Source: Roridomyces roridus (lineage: Eukaryota > Basidiomycota > Agaricomycetes > Agaricales > Mycenaceae). Taken from it: 64,000 nt of DNA. Each line of letters starts with the position of its first letter. Position 1 is the first letter of the stretch. Where the stretch lies: positions 186,001 through 250,000 of the forward strand of contig JARKIF010000011.1 in assembly GCA_029378245.1 (NCBI GenBank). The letters run 5' to 3'. This document shows, piece by piece, positions 10,606-22,181 of this stretch. The notes beneath the pieces are model-generated. The model saw nothing but the letters and a program-made list of their open reading frames with translations, was not told the DNA's origin and searched no databases. The translations under genes were made by a program, and so were the position numbers.

Positions 10606-11923
10606 CTACTCATACTCGGGCGGTGGCCCATCCTCATCCTGACCTCCGAATTCCCCTGTGCTCATGCCCGAGCTCACCCACCCCCACCTCCTTTGTCCAT
10701 GCCCATGTACCTGCGCCTGCGCCTCCAACTCGCGTATCTGGTCCCGCAGCCTCAAAACCTCATCCTCCGGGGACGTCTGCCCCGCCACATCTTCATCTTT
10801 CCGATCACTTGTAGCGTGTGCGTGTGTAGGGACTTGAACTTGAATTTGGAGCTGCCCCTGCTCCGGCGAGGGCTCATCTTTCCGACGAGAAATTCCGGTG
10901 TGGACAGGCATTGGCAGCCGCGACTCTGAGTCGGACGCCTGACCCGCTTGTTGAGCCGGATGCCCAGCTACGGGGAAAAGCAGCGCGAAGAGATCCTCTC
11001 GTCGACTTTCCGCCTCTGCGGACGCTGGTAACGTAGTCTCTGGATCCGGGAGTGGGTACGGTGACGGCGACGTCGTATACTGGTAGCTCGAATTCAAAGC
11101 GTTCCGTCGACGCCGGCATCGACGTCGAAGGACCAGCACCCCCAGCATGAGCAGGGTGATAGCTGATAAGACACCGAGGGCGATTCCGACTATGACTCCT
11201 GTAGGAAGTGAGTGCGGATGGGTATGCGTATCCCCCGGGGAGGATCCGATAGGGCTTGGAGTTCCAGTCAGCGGGGTTGTAGGCGGACTCCCTAGGGCAA
11301 GGCTCGAGGCTGCGGCGGCTTCGAATCCCGTGGGCTTTATCAAAGGGAATGACATTAAGAGTTGATTCCTGGGTAACTGAAGTACAACTCACCGAGGGGG
11401 TTGCAGATACCATCAAGAACACCCAGGGCGCCAATGCCACTGTTCCTGCTAAGTATTCAAGAATCAGGTGAAGTCTTCCGCTACAATTCAGCGTGAAGAC
11501 TAACAAGGTAGCGGCAACGGTAGCGTCCTATCCCCTGATCAATCCAGTGGACTAAAGATCAAGTCATAGCACGTACGAGCCTATGTTTCCTCCACAAGCA
11601 AACTCCTCCGAGTATTCCTCTAGACTTTCAACGCCATCAGCCCACTTCGCATCCTAAACGCTCGAAACTTGCCTCATTATGGGCAAGCCCGCACAAACCT
11701 GACACGCAATCGTACTGAAGAAGATCGCGGTGGTGCAGATACACTGGACCTCCTGTGCGACGGGCTGGACGTGCGTGCAAGCGGTGGCGTAGATGCAGGG
11801 GCCTTGGGACGCGGGGTAGTTGAACTGGGGAGAATGCAGTGTTATGAGTGAACGAGTCAGAGAGGGGGGTGGGTGGATACGCACAATGGTACAATTCGCC
11901 AAGGAGAGATCGTGCGGTGCCAT
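10606..11923 (-). CDS. Single-span membrane protein with Cys-rich outer domain
   Basis: The last exon (10606 to about 11390) encodes a S/T/P-rich stalk, one transmembrane helix around GVIVGIALGVLSAITLLMLG and a basic stop-transfer run of arginines, then a long cytoplasmic tail ending PPPEYE. Upstream minus-strand exons add a short Cys-rich module: C-x7-C, then C-I-C and C-Q-V-C, with a further Cys in the next exon. This spacing resembles extracellular Cys modules often seen in agaricomycete surface proteins. A possible start is the ATG at 11921-11923, but a signal peptide is not seen there and further 5' exons up to about 12250 are possible. The PPPEYE end could bind WW-type domains, which is inference. 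Confidence 0.6.
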
Positions 11924-12594
11924 TCTCCGCCTTGGAACACCGAAAGTCGTCCGATAGTCCTTCAAGAGACGTCTGAGTACTCCCAGAGTACACGACGGAG
12001 AGAAGAGAAAAGGGAGACTAATCTGAATATTCTCACTCACCGGCTTCTGACTTGCGGTCGCATCAGCGCAAAAGATGGCACATCGAACCGAGATGTCAAG
12101 TGGGGCGGATTCCGTTAAGCCTGAGAACAAGAGACGATAAACAGCCAGAATGGAAACGGGATGCCAGGTGGGAAGATCGGTTAAGCGCTGAGAATAAGAG
12201 ACGCTCAGCAAGGTGGGCATACTCTTGAGGTTGGTTCTCCGTGGAGGCCACATACAGGCTCAGATCCTACGACGAGTAATAGACCGGGTGCCTTTCATGT
12301 GGGTCGTCAAAGTCTCAAAGACAGGGCTGTATCGGTATGACCGGAGGACGAGCACATGTCCTTGTCGACAATGCATTTGAGAACCCATCATGTTGCAATC
12401 CGAGAAGCCATGAAAAGAGTGCAACGAGGGACACGATGGATGGAGGAAAGATATTGGTTGCCACAAGTCGAGACCATGGGAGATTGATGGGAGAAGCGGA
12501 CAAGATGTGTGAGTCATCAGCTGCTGATGTAAGCGGCATCCGGATCTCACCGGCCCACCTTTTGTCGTTTACCACCACGTCGAACGTGCTTCCA
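11924..12594. other. Region between divergent genes
   Basis: May contain 5' exons of the minus-strand membrane protein and the promoter of the plus-strand gene at 12595. Open frames here are short and overlap on both strands; none was recognised. Confidence 0.35.
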
Positions 12595-13547
12595 TGGCCG
12601 ACGCCGCAGACCACGCCCACGATGAAGATCACTCGCGGCGAGAGAAGATCCAAGGATTCATGTCCGTCCTCGTCCTCTCCGCCGCCGAGACCCTCGAATC
12701 TCATCTCGATCGACCAGCAAAGGCGAACTCCTTAAAGGCAAAGACGAGCTCACCAAAGGCAAGCTAAAGCTCGAAAACTCCCTCGGACCCGGTAAATTGG
12801 CCAACAGCATCTCTCCCGACGATCCCGACATCAAGGGCCCCTAACGCACGGTCCACTGAGCTGGCACCCCGTCGCGGGCTTTGCTGGCAAGTGGTTTGCG
12901 GAGAAGAAGGGTCTGGGCAAGCTCATTATATTACGGAGAAGACGCATCGATGTCCCGATCCGACGCAGCATTGGGCGGTCATCGTCGGGGAGTACGCGCA
13001 TGAGCTCTGGATGGTGAGTCGATCTGACTCGAGTGGGCGGACGAGCGTCCTAAGAGGAGCATCTCGACGTAATTTATATCAACGAGAAGGTCAAGCAGGA
13101 GGAATGGCACACTTTTGAGGTCGGGAAGACTCGATTTAACGACGAGGCTCTGCGGGAAGCCGGTGCGTCTACTATGCTCTCCCCCTCCCTCATTCTCTCA
13201 CACATCCATCCAAGGCGAGATGGGCCATCTTCCAAATGCGCGAAAAACAACCTGCATACAACCTCATCACCAACAACTGCCAGATATACGCCCTGAAGCT
13301 CCTCGACGCCATCCAAGTCGGCAAGCACCGCGAATTCGCAACGTCGGAGGCCATCAAGAGTCCTAGCAAAGTTGTCTCGCAGGCCGAGGAGCTGCCGGAC
13401 GATGATCATGAGAAGGAGTGGCAGGAGGGTACGACGCCTCGACAACTAGCTGGAGAGCGCCCAACGATGTCAGCGCGTACGCGCTGGGTTATGAAGCAGA
13501 ATACGACGCATGTCGATAACCGCCATTCGTTCTGGCACCAGGCATGA
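12595..13547 (+). pseudogene. Decayed gene for an LRAT/NlpC-like fungal protein
   Basis: The C-terminal half reads as a known type of fungal protein: a conserved His block (TQHWAVIVGEYAHELW) at about 12975-13015, then VIYINEKVKQEEWHTFEV, then YNLITNNCQIYALKLLDAIQ near 13255-13310. A His in H-W-A and a Cys in N-N-C are the spacing of permuted papain-like folds such as LRAT and NlpC/P60; catalytic activity is not shown. Introns at about 13015-13053 and 13163-13220 join well. The N-terminal part is broken: the frame changes near 12730, meets a stop near 12842 and shifts by one base near 12925. A GTAAAT...CTAAC stretch at 12792-12862 could be an intron that rescues one of these breaks but not all. 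Confidence 0.5.
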
Positions 13548-14673
13548 GGGTGAGGTTATTCCGTTATTTATTCTTATGTGATTCTCCATTGTGGGTGTAC
13601 AATCTAGGGTTTGTGTGTCGAGCGCATCGACCCAATTTACCCGGCATTCTTTCGTCGCAAAGTACCTGAGAGGGATACCTGTATTACCTCGTGCTTCGTG
13701 TTCTCTCCTGAGACGATTACCGTTCAAAAGAAGGCCCATGGTTTGAATCCAGCCGGAAAATAACAGGGGTTGTAAATATGCTTTTTGTAGCCCAATCGTA
13801 CCGACTCGTACGTGGTTCAGTGGTTTTCAAGTCCTCGCCTCTGATGTTGATTTTTCACTCGGCTGCGCAGAAAGAGGAAAGGGTAAGTACGTGTCCTGGA
13901 CTCACGCCTCGTTCCTCTGCTGCAGCGCCGATTCCGATTCATGCGTGTCATCCTCGAATTTTCCCGTTGTTGATAAAAACCAAGGAAGCATCCGGCCTTC
14001 CCGAATTGCTCCTTGACAGACAAATACACGCGACCCTGAGGAAGAACCCACCCACAACGGCCAGTGCTCCTTTTCGGTCTGTTACCCTGTGTAGTTCTGG
14101 GATCTGCATCACCTGACAGCCGTTGGTTCGAATCCATCGGAAGCCTTAGTTCTCCAGGGTTTTCCATTTCTTTTTGCGGCTTTTTTATAAACTCATTTTA
14201 ACCCCGTGGATGCCCAGGGCGCGGTTCAAGCCCTGCTTCGTTTGCTCTTGCAATAAGAGGACTTGAGAGGACTTGTCGGAAGAAAGCCCATGGTTCGAAT
14301 CCAATCGTTCTTTTCTTCTTATCTCATCGTTCCATTCGCTGGCTGGCTTGCTCCTGAGCACGGGGTAGCGACCGGCGACCTCGATATGTCTCGTTCATGC
14401 TTCGAGAGTTTGTGTCTTGGACTCGCCCCAACCCCATCCAGGCTGATCCAGCCGAAGCTCTCAGTATAGGGCTGGTCCAAAATCTTTTTCTCTTGTGGTA
14501 CACTCGGCGATGAAGGTTGCATTCCAGATTCCAAATGCACAGACAGTCCCGAAGCTGTACAGGTGTTATCGTGTCGTGTCCAGTCAGGCGGCGGCACAAG
14601 CAACTTAGTCACCGACATCACGCCGTCGATCATTCGGCCGCGCGTCACGGCGGCAACTCCAGCCGGCGAGGTC
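13548..14673. other. Intergenic, T-arm-like motifs only
   Basis: About 1.1 kb. Three GGTTCGAATCC-like sequences occur near 13738, 14120 and 14291. A full tRNA could not be folded around any of them, so they are not annotated as tRNA genes. A tRNA-derived SINE relic is possible. Confidence 0.35.
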
Positions 14674-14681
14674 TATATAAA
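14674..14681 (+). promoter_or_regulatory. TATA box
   Basis: TATATAAA, 31 bp upstream of the ATG at 14713 of the dehydrogenase gene. Confidence 0.55.
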
Positions 14682-14712
14682 GGACGCCGAATGTCCAGAA
14701 GGCACACCAACG

Positions 14713-15985
14713 ATGGGCTCGATTCTCGCACGCGTCGCCTCTACGCCGTTCCTCCCCGAGCGCGACATACCTGATCTCTCCGGCAAGGTGCGGGGCCCTC
14801 TCACCCACCAATGCAGGACTAAAGGAACTCATCAACAGGTCATCATCGTTACTGGCGGAAACACTGGTATCGGCTACGAAACTGTAAAACAGCTCCTCCT
14901 CAAGAACGCCAAAGTCTACCTCGCGGCGCGCTCCGCGGACAAGGCTACTTCGGCGATCAAGCGGCTGGAAGACGAGACGAAGAAATCCGCCATCTTCTTG
15001 CAACTTGACCTCGCGGATTTGCAGAGCGTGCGCAGGGCTGCGGAGGACTTTTTGGGCCAGGAGGAAAGGTTGGATGTTTTGTTTAATAATGGGTGCGTTC
15101 CTCGTTGTTTGATCGTGTTGCCCGCAACTAAATTCTATATAGAGGTGTGATGATCTGTCCTCCCGATATGCTCACGAAGCAGAATTACGATTTACGTGCG
15201 TTGCTTTATCCAATCGTCGAACTTTGAACCGATTTGATCAGAATTCGGAACAAACGCCCTCGGTCCATTTTTCTTCACCGAACTTCTCGTACGGCCCTTC
15301 TCTGATATTATACTATCCCACCGACACCCTGTCAGCTCCCAGGACTCAAGAAGTCCTACGCCGCAACCGGCGTACCAGCGCGCATTATCAACACGTCCTC
15401 GATTGGACACCAATTCGCTCCGGAGGATGGCATCGAGTGGAGTACCATAAAGAGCGGTGTGGAGCGCGACAAGTGGGTGAAGAAGTCGGGTTCCATTATG
15501 GGTCCTTGGTGCGTTGCATTCCCTTCCCTCCTCGCCGCCCAATCAATCCACATTCGATTTACCCGTGATCGCAGGAAACTCTACGGCGCCTCCAAGCTCG
15601 CGCTCATGTACGCGTCCAACTACTGGTCGACCACGCATGCAGGGGAAGGTATCATCTCGTGCTCACTCCATCCCGGTGGTATCAAGACCGAGCTTTCGAG
15701 GCATACGGCGGGGTGGTTCCAGGCGTTGGGTAACTTCATGGCATACCCCGCTCCGTGAGTCCCCTCTTCTCGTCAAGGCTTGAAATTTAATTATGAATAT
15801 GATTCTCACACAGGATGGGCGCTTACACTCAACTCTGGGCCGGGACGACCGCGAAGCCGGAGGAGGTTAACGGCAAATACCTCGTCCCTTGGGGGAAAGT
15901 GGGTAAGCCGGATAAGAGGGTGTATAATGCCAAGTTGCAGAAGGAAGTTGTGGAGTTTTTGTATGCCCAAATCCGGACATTTTGA
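14713..15985 (+). CDS. Short-chain dehydrogenase/reductase
   Basis: NAD(P)(H)-dependent oxidoreductase of the classical SDR type, similar in layout to the fungal retinol-dehydrogenase-like group; the substrate is unknown. Seven exons (14713-14787, 14839-15092, 15143-15195, 15242-15288, 15336-15508, 15575-15754, 15814-15985) join in frame to 317 residues. The cofactor motif is TGGNTGIG, the second motif reads NNGG where NNAG is usual, an S in the SSIG block is the catalytic serine, and YGASK supplies the catalytic Y-x-x-x-K. LHPGGIKTEL matches the conserved P-G block. The alanine-to-glycine change in NNAG is the one oddity and may be tolerated. A TATA box lies close upstream. Confidence 0.85.
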
Positions 15986-16604
15986 GGGTGGGCAGCTCAG
16001 GTCCCTGCGCTCTGGGGAGTTACATAAAATTGTCCGCGTCTCACGACAGTCATCCAATTTGCCTCTGTGATCTGGCCCGAACACAAAGTCTCACGACAGA
16101 CTTCTTCCAGTTTGCCTCTGTGGTGTGGCCCGAACTGAAAAGAACAAGACCCTCCCGTAAGTAAGTCAGGTTCTCCGATCGCTGGTACTGCGATGAATTC
16201 GAAATCCCAGGGGTGTGTCCCTCTCGCGTTCAATCTCCCCGTGCCGAGCCGCACCCGAATGACAGCCCATGTTGCGAATTCTATGCTACAGGTTACTGCC
16301 TGATATCGGGGAAGCATCGGGGGAACCACCCATTCAAATCGAGCGCCTAAGCACGTTCTTCGCGCCAGGGTTTGTGACCCTTCGTGGGGTGTATAGCTTC
16401 CTCTCGATGGGTCGCGCATATCGCTCTGGTCTCATTGCGTACTCAGACTGCTCTGTCCTGCAAAGCCGCTCAACAGGTAAGTGTGTGTAAATAAGTAGCT
16501 TCATTTTGGCGCCCAAGTTGACGTCGTGTCACCGCCGCTCACGTTAGACGCACACGCGGTGTCTTAAGGCGAGGCGAACAATTCTATCTCCTCCCACGGT
16601 GCCC
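15986..16604. other. Intergenic region with a short tandem duplication
   Basis: About 620 bp; the only structure seen is the tandem duplication at 16038-16139. The promoter of the next gene lies at the right end. Confidence 0.4.
16038..16139. repeat. Tandem duplication, two units of about 50 bp
   Basis: The units start GTCTCACGACAG at 16038 and 16088 and share TTTGCCTCTGTG and TGGCCCGAAC. The second unit has a few extra bases. It lies 3' of the dehydrogenase gene and may alter its 3' UTR. Confidence 0.7.
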
Positions 16605-16611
16605 TATAAAA
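16605..16611 (+). promoter_or_regulatory. TATA box
   Basis: TATAAAA, 54 bp upstream of the ATG at 16665 of the following gene. Confidence 0.5.
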
Positions 16612-16664
16612 CGGAGCTAGCACAACTGTTCACTCGTCCAGGCTGGGCTGCCTCTCGGAACGTC

Positions 16665-18322
16665 ATGAATTTCGTGTGTCAATCTCATTGTTCATGGAGC
16701 TGAATGCTGATCTACCGTTACCGCAGGCTTATCCAATCACAAAGCCATTTTCGAAAACGTCGGGCCGCTTCTTGTTGGCTTTCGGGATCTTCGGTATGGC
16801 GGGATTCATGGTTTTGAATGTGTTCCTTGTTGGTGCGTGTCCCGTCGCTCAGTCGGTACTGAGCGCTGATCATGAGGGCCCGGTAGGCTACGATATCGTG
16901 ACGATCACTAGCACGAACTACAACACAACCTCTGGGCGGATGGGCTTTTGGGACACCACTAATGGGCATTTCGGGTGCCAGCCTCATCAGTTCCAGCTGG
17001 GCGACTCCTTCCGCACCAATATCTCGGCGTTTTCGTACTCCGTCTTTGACGTTATGCCCTCCACGGCGGATTCGACCCGAGGAGGGGCGTTCAGCTACGC
17101 TGCAAATGATTTGAGCTCGTGCGACGTCTCCGAGTACCAGATTGTGGTCACCCCTGGAGATCGACTCATCACGACTAGTGTACGATCCTGCTTGGTTGAA
17201 TCCATTCGAGACTCACGTACTCATTGACAGGCGAGCATACAATGCCCACCGCCGCTCAACTTTCAGGCTGTGACCTCGTGGAGGTGCACGAATCTATTCT
17301 CTCCGCTTCGAATTGGTTTAACCTAAACCTGAACCTCTCCAGCTATTCGAACCACGACATCGTGGGGACGCTTGTCGTAGATGTCCAGGTAGGCCTCGCC
17401 TGCTTGATGCGTGAGTGAGCCCTTCGGTAAGAGCGAGTCGCTACGGACCGGATATGTTGTTCATACCAGCCAGGATAGAGCGAGCTAGGCTGTTCGCTGG
17501 GAATGTCGTCGGCGAGAGCTTTACAAGACCACCACCAATGACGGCGAGGTGGACAGCCAAGAGGTGTACAAAGTCACAGCGCAGGGACAGCCCAACTGTT
17601 CGACTTCGGCACCCTTTGCGTGCACGATTCCAGTTTTTTCATGGTACAACGCTATCGGGAACACGGATCTGAATATTTTGGGCGGAGATCGAAATGGTGC
17701 TGCGAGCGTCCTGGCGGATGAGAATAATCTGTACAACGTGGTCACCATGTTTTTCTACGCCGTTCGGTTGGATTTGTCCGAGCTTACACTCGATCCCATC
17801 TTGACTCATTCATACTCAGGTATTTACCAACACCACATCGTTCAAACAATCTGTCGTATCGACATCCAATGCGAACTCCAACTTCCGCGCTATCGCAGGC
17901 ACGCAGGGCATCGCATATGTGAATGATACTGCGCCGCCACCAGATACAACCCGCACCTCTTCGTCCGTCATTCAGATCCCATACACTTGTAATGTCACGC
18001 GGCGCAAGCCCAACGCCAGTTTCGCAGTGAGCGTCATCTCGGCGTCGCTCTCCATGTTCCTCGGCGCGTGGGGTGCGCTTGTGGCGATCTTGGCTGCGTT
18101 GGCGAGGAGAAGACCCGGGGGTATGTCGTTCTTTGATCTTGGTTTCATTTTTTCTGAGAGGACTCCGTTCAAGCCAATGAGTGCCACGTTCAACTCAGGG
18201 ATGTGGACAGGTACGGTGGACAGTACGGGCGTCTGGTGCCCAGTCAGGACCATAAGATCGCTAGCGAGTCGGACGACCCATACCTGGGCTATATTAATCA
18301 ATACGATGGAACGCCAAGGTAG
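16665..18322 (+). CDS. Two-span membrane protein of an unnamed fungal family
   Basis: Many-exon gene. The first exon is only nine bases (M-N-F) at 16665-16673, followed by exons at 16727-16832, 16887-17179, 17231-17283 and 17343 onward. The protein starts with YPITKPF, has an N-terminal transmembrane helix around LLAFGIFGMAGFMVLNVFLV, a long outer domain rich in N-x-S/T sites and Cys, then VQIPYTC-like sequence (IQIPYTCNVTRRKP) and a second helix around VSVISASLSMFLGAWGALVA, ending in a short cytoplasmic tail (SESDDPYLGYINQ). This N-helix, lumenal domain, C-helix plan recurs in agaricomycetes, usually without a named function. Introns around 17410-17490 and 17780-17820 are less certain. Its C-terminal tail resembles that of the convergent gene downstream. 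Confidence 0.65.
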
Positions 18323-18562
18323 GCTGTAAGGATGGGATTGGTGGGGAGGGGGACGAGGAATAGTTGGGTGTAACTGGTAGAACTGTGTAAAACTTGGTTC
18401 AAACTTTGAATTGGTCTCTTCAGATTGTCTCGGTACGACAATAATACATCAAACATGCATGTAAACAGTTCCCCTCCAGCCACCCGCCACTCCCATGCTT
18501 ACAGTCTAGCTTGGCGTTTGTTCATCAATATAGCGGAGGTATGGGTCGCTAGCGACCTTATG
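18251..18562. repeat. Inverted pair of similar 3' coding ends
   Basis: Bases 18251-18322 (plus) and 18506-18562 (minus) are similar, sharing CATAAG(A/G)TCGCTAGCGA, GACCCATACCT, GCTATATT and ACGCCAAG. They encode the C-terminal tails of two convergent genes. The gap between them is about 180 bp. Confidence 0.7.
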
Positions 18563-19752
18563 AAGTATCACAGGGGAGCGCTGAGCTCTCGGAGCACAGG
18601 CACAAGAATGGGGTGACCCCGACACACGACTGTCCTCCTCCTTCTTCTGATTCGCGTCTGGTAGCCCAACTTCCGGGCCCGGACCTCGGCTCATCGATCT
18701 CGCAATCGACCACGCAGCCCAAGATCCATACCCTTGTGTCCCCATGAGAGCAGTGAGCGTCAAAACAAATAGGACGCTGAATACGACGTCGATTGGATGC
18801 TCGTGATTTGGCGCGAGCTTGAGGCCCCACCAGACGAAGAGGTAGATGGAGAAGGTGAATTTGAATAATCTGGCAAGTGAGTGAGTGAGTACTAGTGCTG
18901 ACTCGGAATGAAACGCACAAAGTTTGCACGGCGGAGAAGTAGAGGACTCGTTGGGTTTGTATTTGGGACAGCCTGAGTCTGTCTGGCATTCGAATGAGTG
19001 CAGGTAAGAATTCACGGGAGGGAATGAACGGACACATGATGAGCCCGAGGAAAACGCCTTGCTCCGTCGACGCGTGGAAAATCCACAGGAGACCCAACGC
19101 GGGGAGCGCAGGATGAAGTGTTTGTTGGAGGACGCAAACGATGAGTACGACGGCGAACAAAGTCTATCTGGTGTTAACAGAAGGAAGTAAAGGTCTAGCG
19201 GACTGACGCAAAAGTGATGAATCAAAATCGACATCCTCAGGCTGGGCCGATATGTCAGCTCGAAGATATCTGTGTAGTTCGAATCACTTGAGCAACAGAG
19301 GAATCCAGTGAACAGAAACGCACATAGCCCGGAAATGATGAGCGCCGCCAGTCTGACCAGGTCCAAGCGTTCCGTCGTATATCTTTCTGCCAGAATAGGA
19401 CTCGCTGCAAGCTGTAGTCCCAACGCCACAGTCGACCAAAAGATGTTGAGGACATCTAAAAAACACACGTCAGTACTTGTCACCAGGCGTGTTCAAGAAA
19501 GATTTCACAGGAGACTGTGTTTCGTCTATGATCCAAGCTGAGCTCTGAGAATCCCGAGCAAATCTTGGCCATGAGGAGCTCTGCGACTTTGGCAGAGACA
19601 TAGAGGAATAGAAAGTAGAGCACCGCGGGGACAGGGTACTGTCACGGTCAGCGGATCAGCGGCTCAGTCCAAAGCTCGAATGTCACGGAAAGACAACGCA
19701 CAAAGGCGACCGTCGTAGCGGTGATGGACTCTGACTGAGAGCTCATGGCCAT
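18506..19752 (-). CDS. Multi-span membrane protein, function unknown
   Basis: Minus-strand gene with a start at ATG 19750-19752 (M-A-M-S-S-Q) and at least four introns. Hydrophobic helices follow one another: YPVPAVLYFLFLYVSAKVAE, NIFWSTVALGLQLAASP, LVRLAALIISGLCAFLFTG, LFKFTFSIYLFVWWGLKL and VVFSVLFVLTLTALMGTQ, with at least one more likely in the exon around 19030-19160. That gives about six or seven spans and a cytoplasmic C-terminal tail with a Cys-rich stretch. No family was recognised with confidence. The tail (HKVASDPYLRYIDEQTPS) resembles the tail of the convergent gene at 16.7-18.3 kb. Confidence 0.55.
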
Positions 19753-20735
19753 GGTGGGCGTGAGTTGGCTGAGATGCGAGCACTGGAGGTAGAATCAGAG
19801 ATATCTATTTGTACTTTGGCGCATGGGAAGTAAGGGAAAACGGCCTACCGTGGTCTGTCCGCCGATATATCTTGGGCGCCTAGTGGGTGCTTCGAAACCA
19901 CTTGGTCTCGCTTAAATACACAACAAGTCCGCCGCGGAGACCGATCAGCCACGCTACCACGCTAGGTCTTGATTCTTCCAGACAAAAGTCGTTAGGCGAC
20001 TGCCTCAAGGGCGACCATAGACCACGACGGAGCTCACTAGCAGGCGAAACATCGGCTCCGTGTGACCTAGCCAGACCGGAGGACCAAACATCCAAGTTTA
20101 AACAAGTTCCGAAGCGGGCAGGAAGGTGCCTCGCCAGTGGGCCGGAGGGTGATCCGATCTTCATCCAAGCTGTGTTGAATGCTGGTTGGTTCCTTGCTCT
20201 ACCCATCTGCATCCGAGTGCTGTGATTTTTGGCGGCAAAATTAAGAAAACGGGGGCGCACCGCTTTTGGCTGATCATCGATCATCCTCGATCTTTGTTGA
20301 AGGCGGTTCTCCTGTTCTAAATGATGCTCGGACGGCACCTGGAGACTATACCATCCGAATCCGCTGGGTGAGAGAGATAAAATATCTACAATATGATTCG
20401 AACCACCGTGTTTCCGACGTACAGAAGGAAGCAGTGATATCTGCAAGATATCTGTGTGTTGAAGTGTTTTGGGGTTGTATATTGCTTTCCACACACCACT
20501 GTGGCCGTGTGAGAAGTCACCAAGAAGCGAGCGGCGCATACGCGAGTGGAAAACAAAAGAAATCCAAAGGTCTACCATCCCTCGGCTGGATTCGAACCAG
20601 GGACTTCCAAAGGAAATCCGTGTGAAGCAGTCGCGAGCCTGCCGTATCTTCACACTCGACAGAAACGGCCATACGCCAACGGATCTCACAAAGTATAGAG
20701 ACGGAAGCCCGGATTTCAATACACAGTTGTCGTAT
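19753..20735. other. Intergenic; a long unsupported open frame
   Basis: Nearly 1 kb. A 287-codon open frame runs on the minus strand (19880-20743) but it has no recognisable domain, its amino-acid mix looks random and it overlaps the 3' end of the dioxygenase gene. It is not called as a gene. Confidence 0.4.
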
Positions 20736-22044
20736 TCAACCACGACCCATCCCCATCCTTTCCAAGTCCGTCAAACCAATTCTTAACACGAGCGGACCAC
20801 TCACCTTCTGATTCGCAGCCCTCCTCTCCCTAACCCGTCTTGTGAGCCATTCCAACGCAGTCGCCCCCGGATCGAATCGCTTGGGATCAGGCGCACTCTC
20901 GACAGCCTCCGCAATCATGCTACTATCCTCGGCGAGCGCACGGAGGACGACGGTATTCGCTGGGCGCGTAAAGTACACTAGAGAATAACGCTCGAAAGCA
21001 GCTTGGTCGCCGGGTGGAGCCCTGCGTTGAGAATTGAATTCAGAAATGAATCCAAATGATCATGCAAAATATTTGGAAGACAGGACTTACACAACGCGGT
21101 GGATATTGGATCTCAGGATTCCCCCACTCAGGATGACCAACGCGTCGCCAATGTTGCATATCGCATGTCCAGGAATAGGCTTGACGTATTGCCATTCTTT
21201 AGGCCCAGGAGGCAGAACTTGAAGACCGCCCAAGCGGTTGTGCAGGAACGACTGTTAACGTTGACTTAGTGGAAGTCCTCTCCATCTTGAAAGACACACA
21301 TACCAAAGAACCAAAATCCGTATGCGCACTCAACGCGATAGCCTCCGTCCTCAACACCGCCGGGTTATACACCACCCTCACCGCACTCCCACTAAATTCC
21401 TCCTTCGTATGCAACTCCGCCAGCCTCCCGGGCTTTAACCCAAGCTTCTCATTAAACACATCAATCAGTGTATCATTGACAACCCAACTCTTCTCGACAA
21501 ACGGCCTGATAGTGGACGTCATCCGCGCGCTCACAGAGGACGGATACGAACGCCGGACTTGGTCGGGCCACGCAAAGGCATCGTCGGCGGCCACGTTGAT
21601 GAACTGCGTGATGTCTCGAGTGCCCGAGGCATCGACGACGTTGGAGCCGGCTGCTTTGTATCTGAACAACAGCAACATAAGATGAGACTGGTCGAGAAGA
21701 GATGATGTAGAGACACGCACCCAAACGAATCCCCCTGATCACCCTGCTCATACGCGAGCTTCTCCTCCAACGGCAACGCAACCGTCTCTGCCCCAAAATC
21801 AAACATTTCACCCACCTCGGCGCTCACGCCGTGATTCTTCAGACTACAACCCTCAGAGATAGAGCTGGGACGATTCAAGAGGCTAGACTTACTACCAAAA
21901 CCCAAGCGTCGTCCCCGCATCCCACAAACGCTCCATCTCTCGCTCATCCCTCGCCTTGATGAGCTCGTAGTCGATTACGAAGAGTGGGCAGGTCGGTACG
22001 TCTTCAGGGAACGGCGGGTGCTGGTGCTGGTCGTTGCTGCGCAT
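20736..22044 (-). CDS. 2-oxoglutarate/Fe(II)-dependent dioxygenase, isopenicillin-N-synthase-like
   Basis: Non-heme iron oxygenase, probably cytosolic; substrate unknown. Translation starts at MRSNDQHQHPPF (ATG 22042-22044). The N-terminal DIOX_N-type region includes the FVIDYELIKA block and LKNHGVSAEVGEMFD, the usual L-x-N-H-G signature. The core shows SAHTDFGSL (iron-binding H-x-D), LQVLPPG, GDALVILSGG, SNIHRVV (second iron His) and ERYSLVYFTRP (R-x-S for 2-oxoglutarate). At least four introns split it. The C-terminal end is uncertain because a GTGAGT follows ERRAANQK; either the frame reads on to 20736 or a last intron is removed. The gene is tandem with and just downstream of the Zn2Cys6 factor, which could regulate it. 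Confidence 0.82.
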
Positions 22045-22181
22045 CGTGGAAGCAGTGAGAAAAGTAGCTGACCGCGTGACCCTCATACACTCCACTCTCA
22101 TCCCGCGGCCCGGACTCTGAAAAAAATAAAACAACAACTGTGGTTCCACAACCAATGATCAAATTTGATAGTACATACTCG

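Noticed and set aside
13548..14673. GGTTCGAATCC-like T-arm motifs (also at 6950, 10345, 10400 and 20590) as tRNA genes
   Set aside because: No acceptor, D-arm and anticodon arm could be paired at the right distances.
19880..20743. 287-codon open frame on the minus strand
   Set aside because: No domain, no plausible splice pattern, and amino-acid mix of a chance frame.
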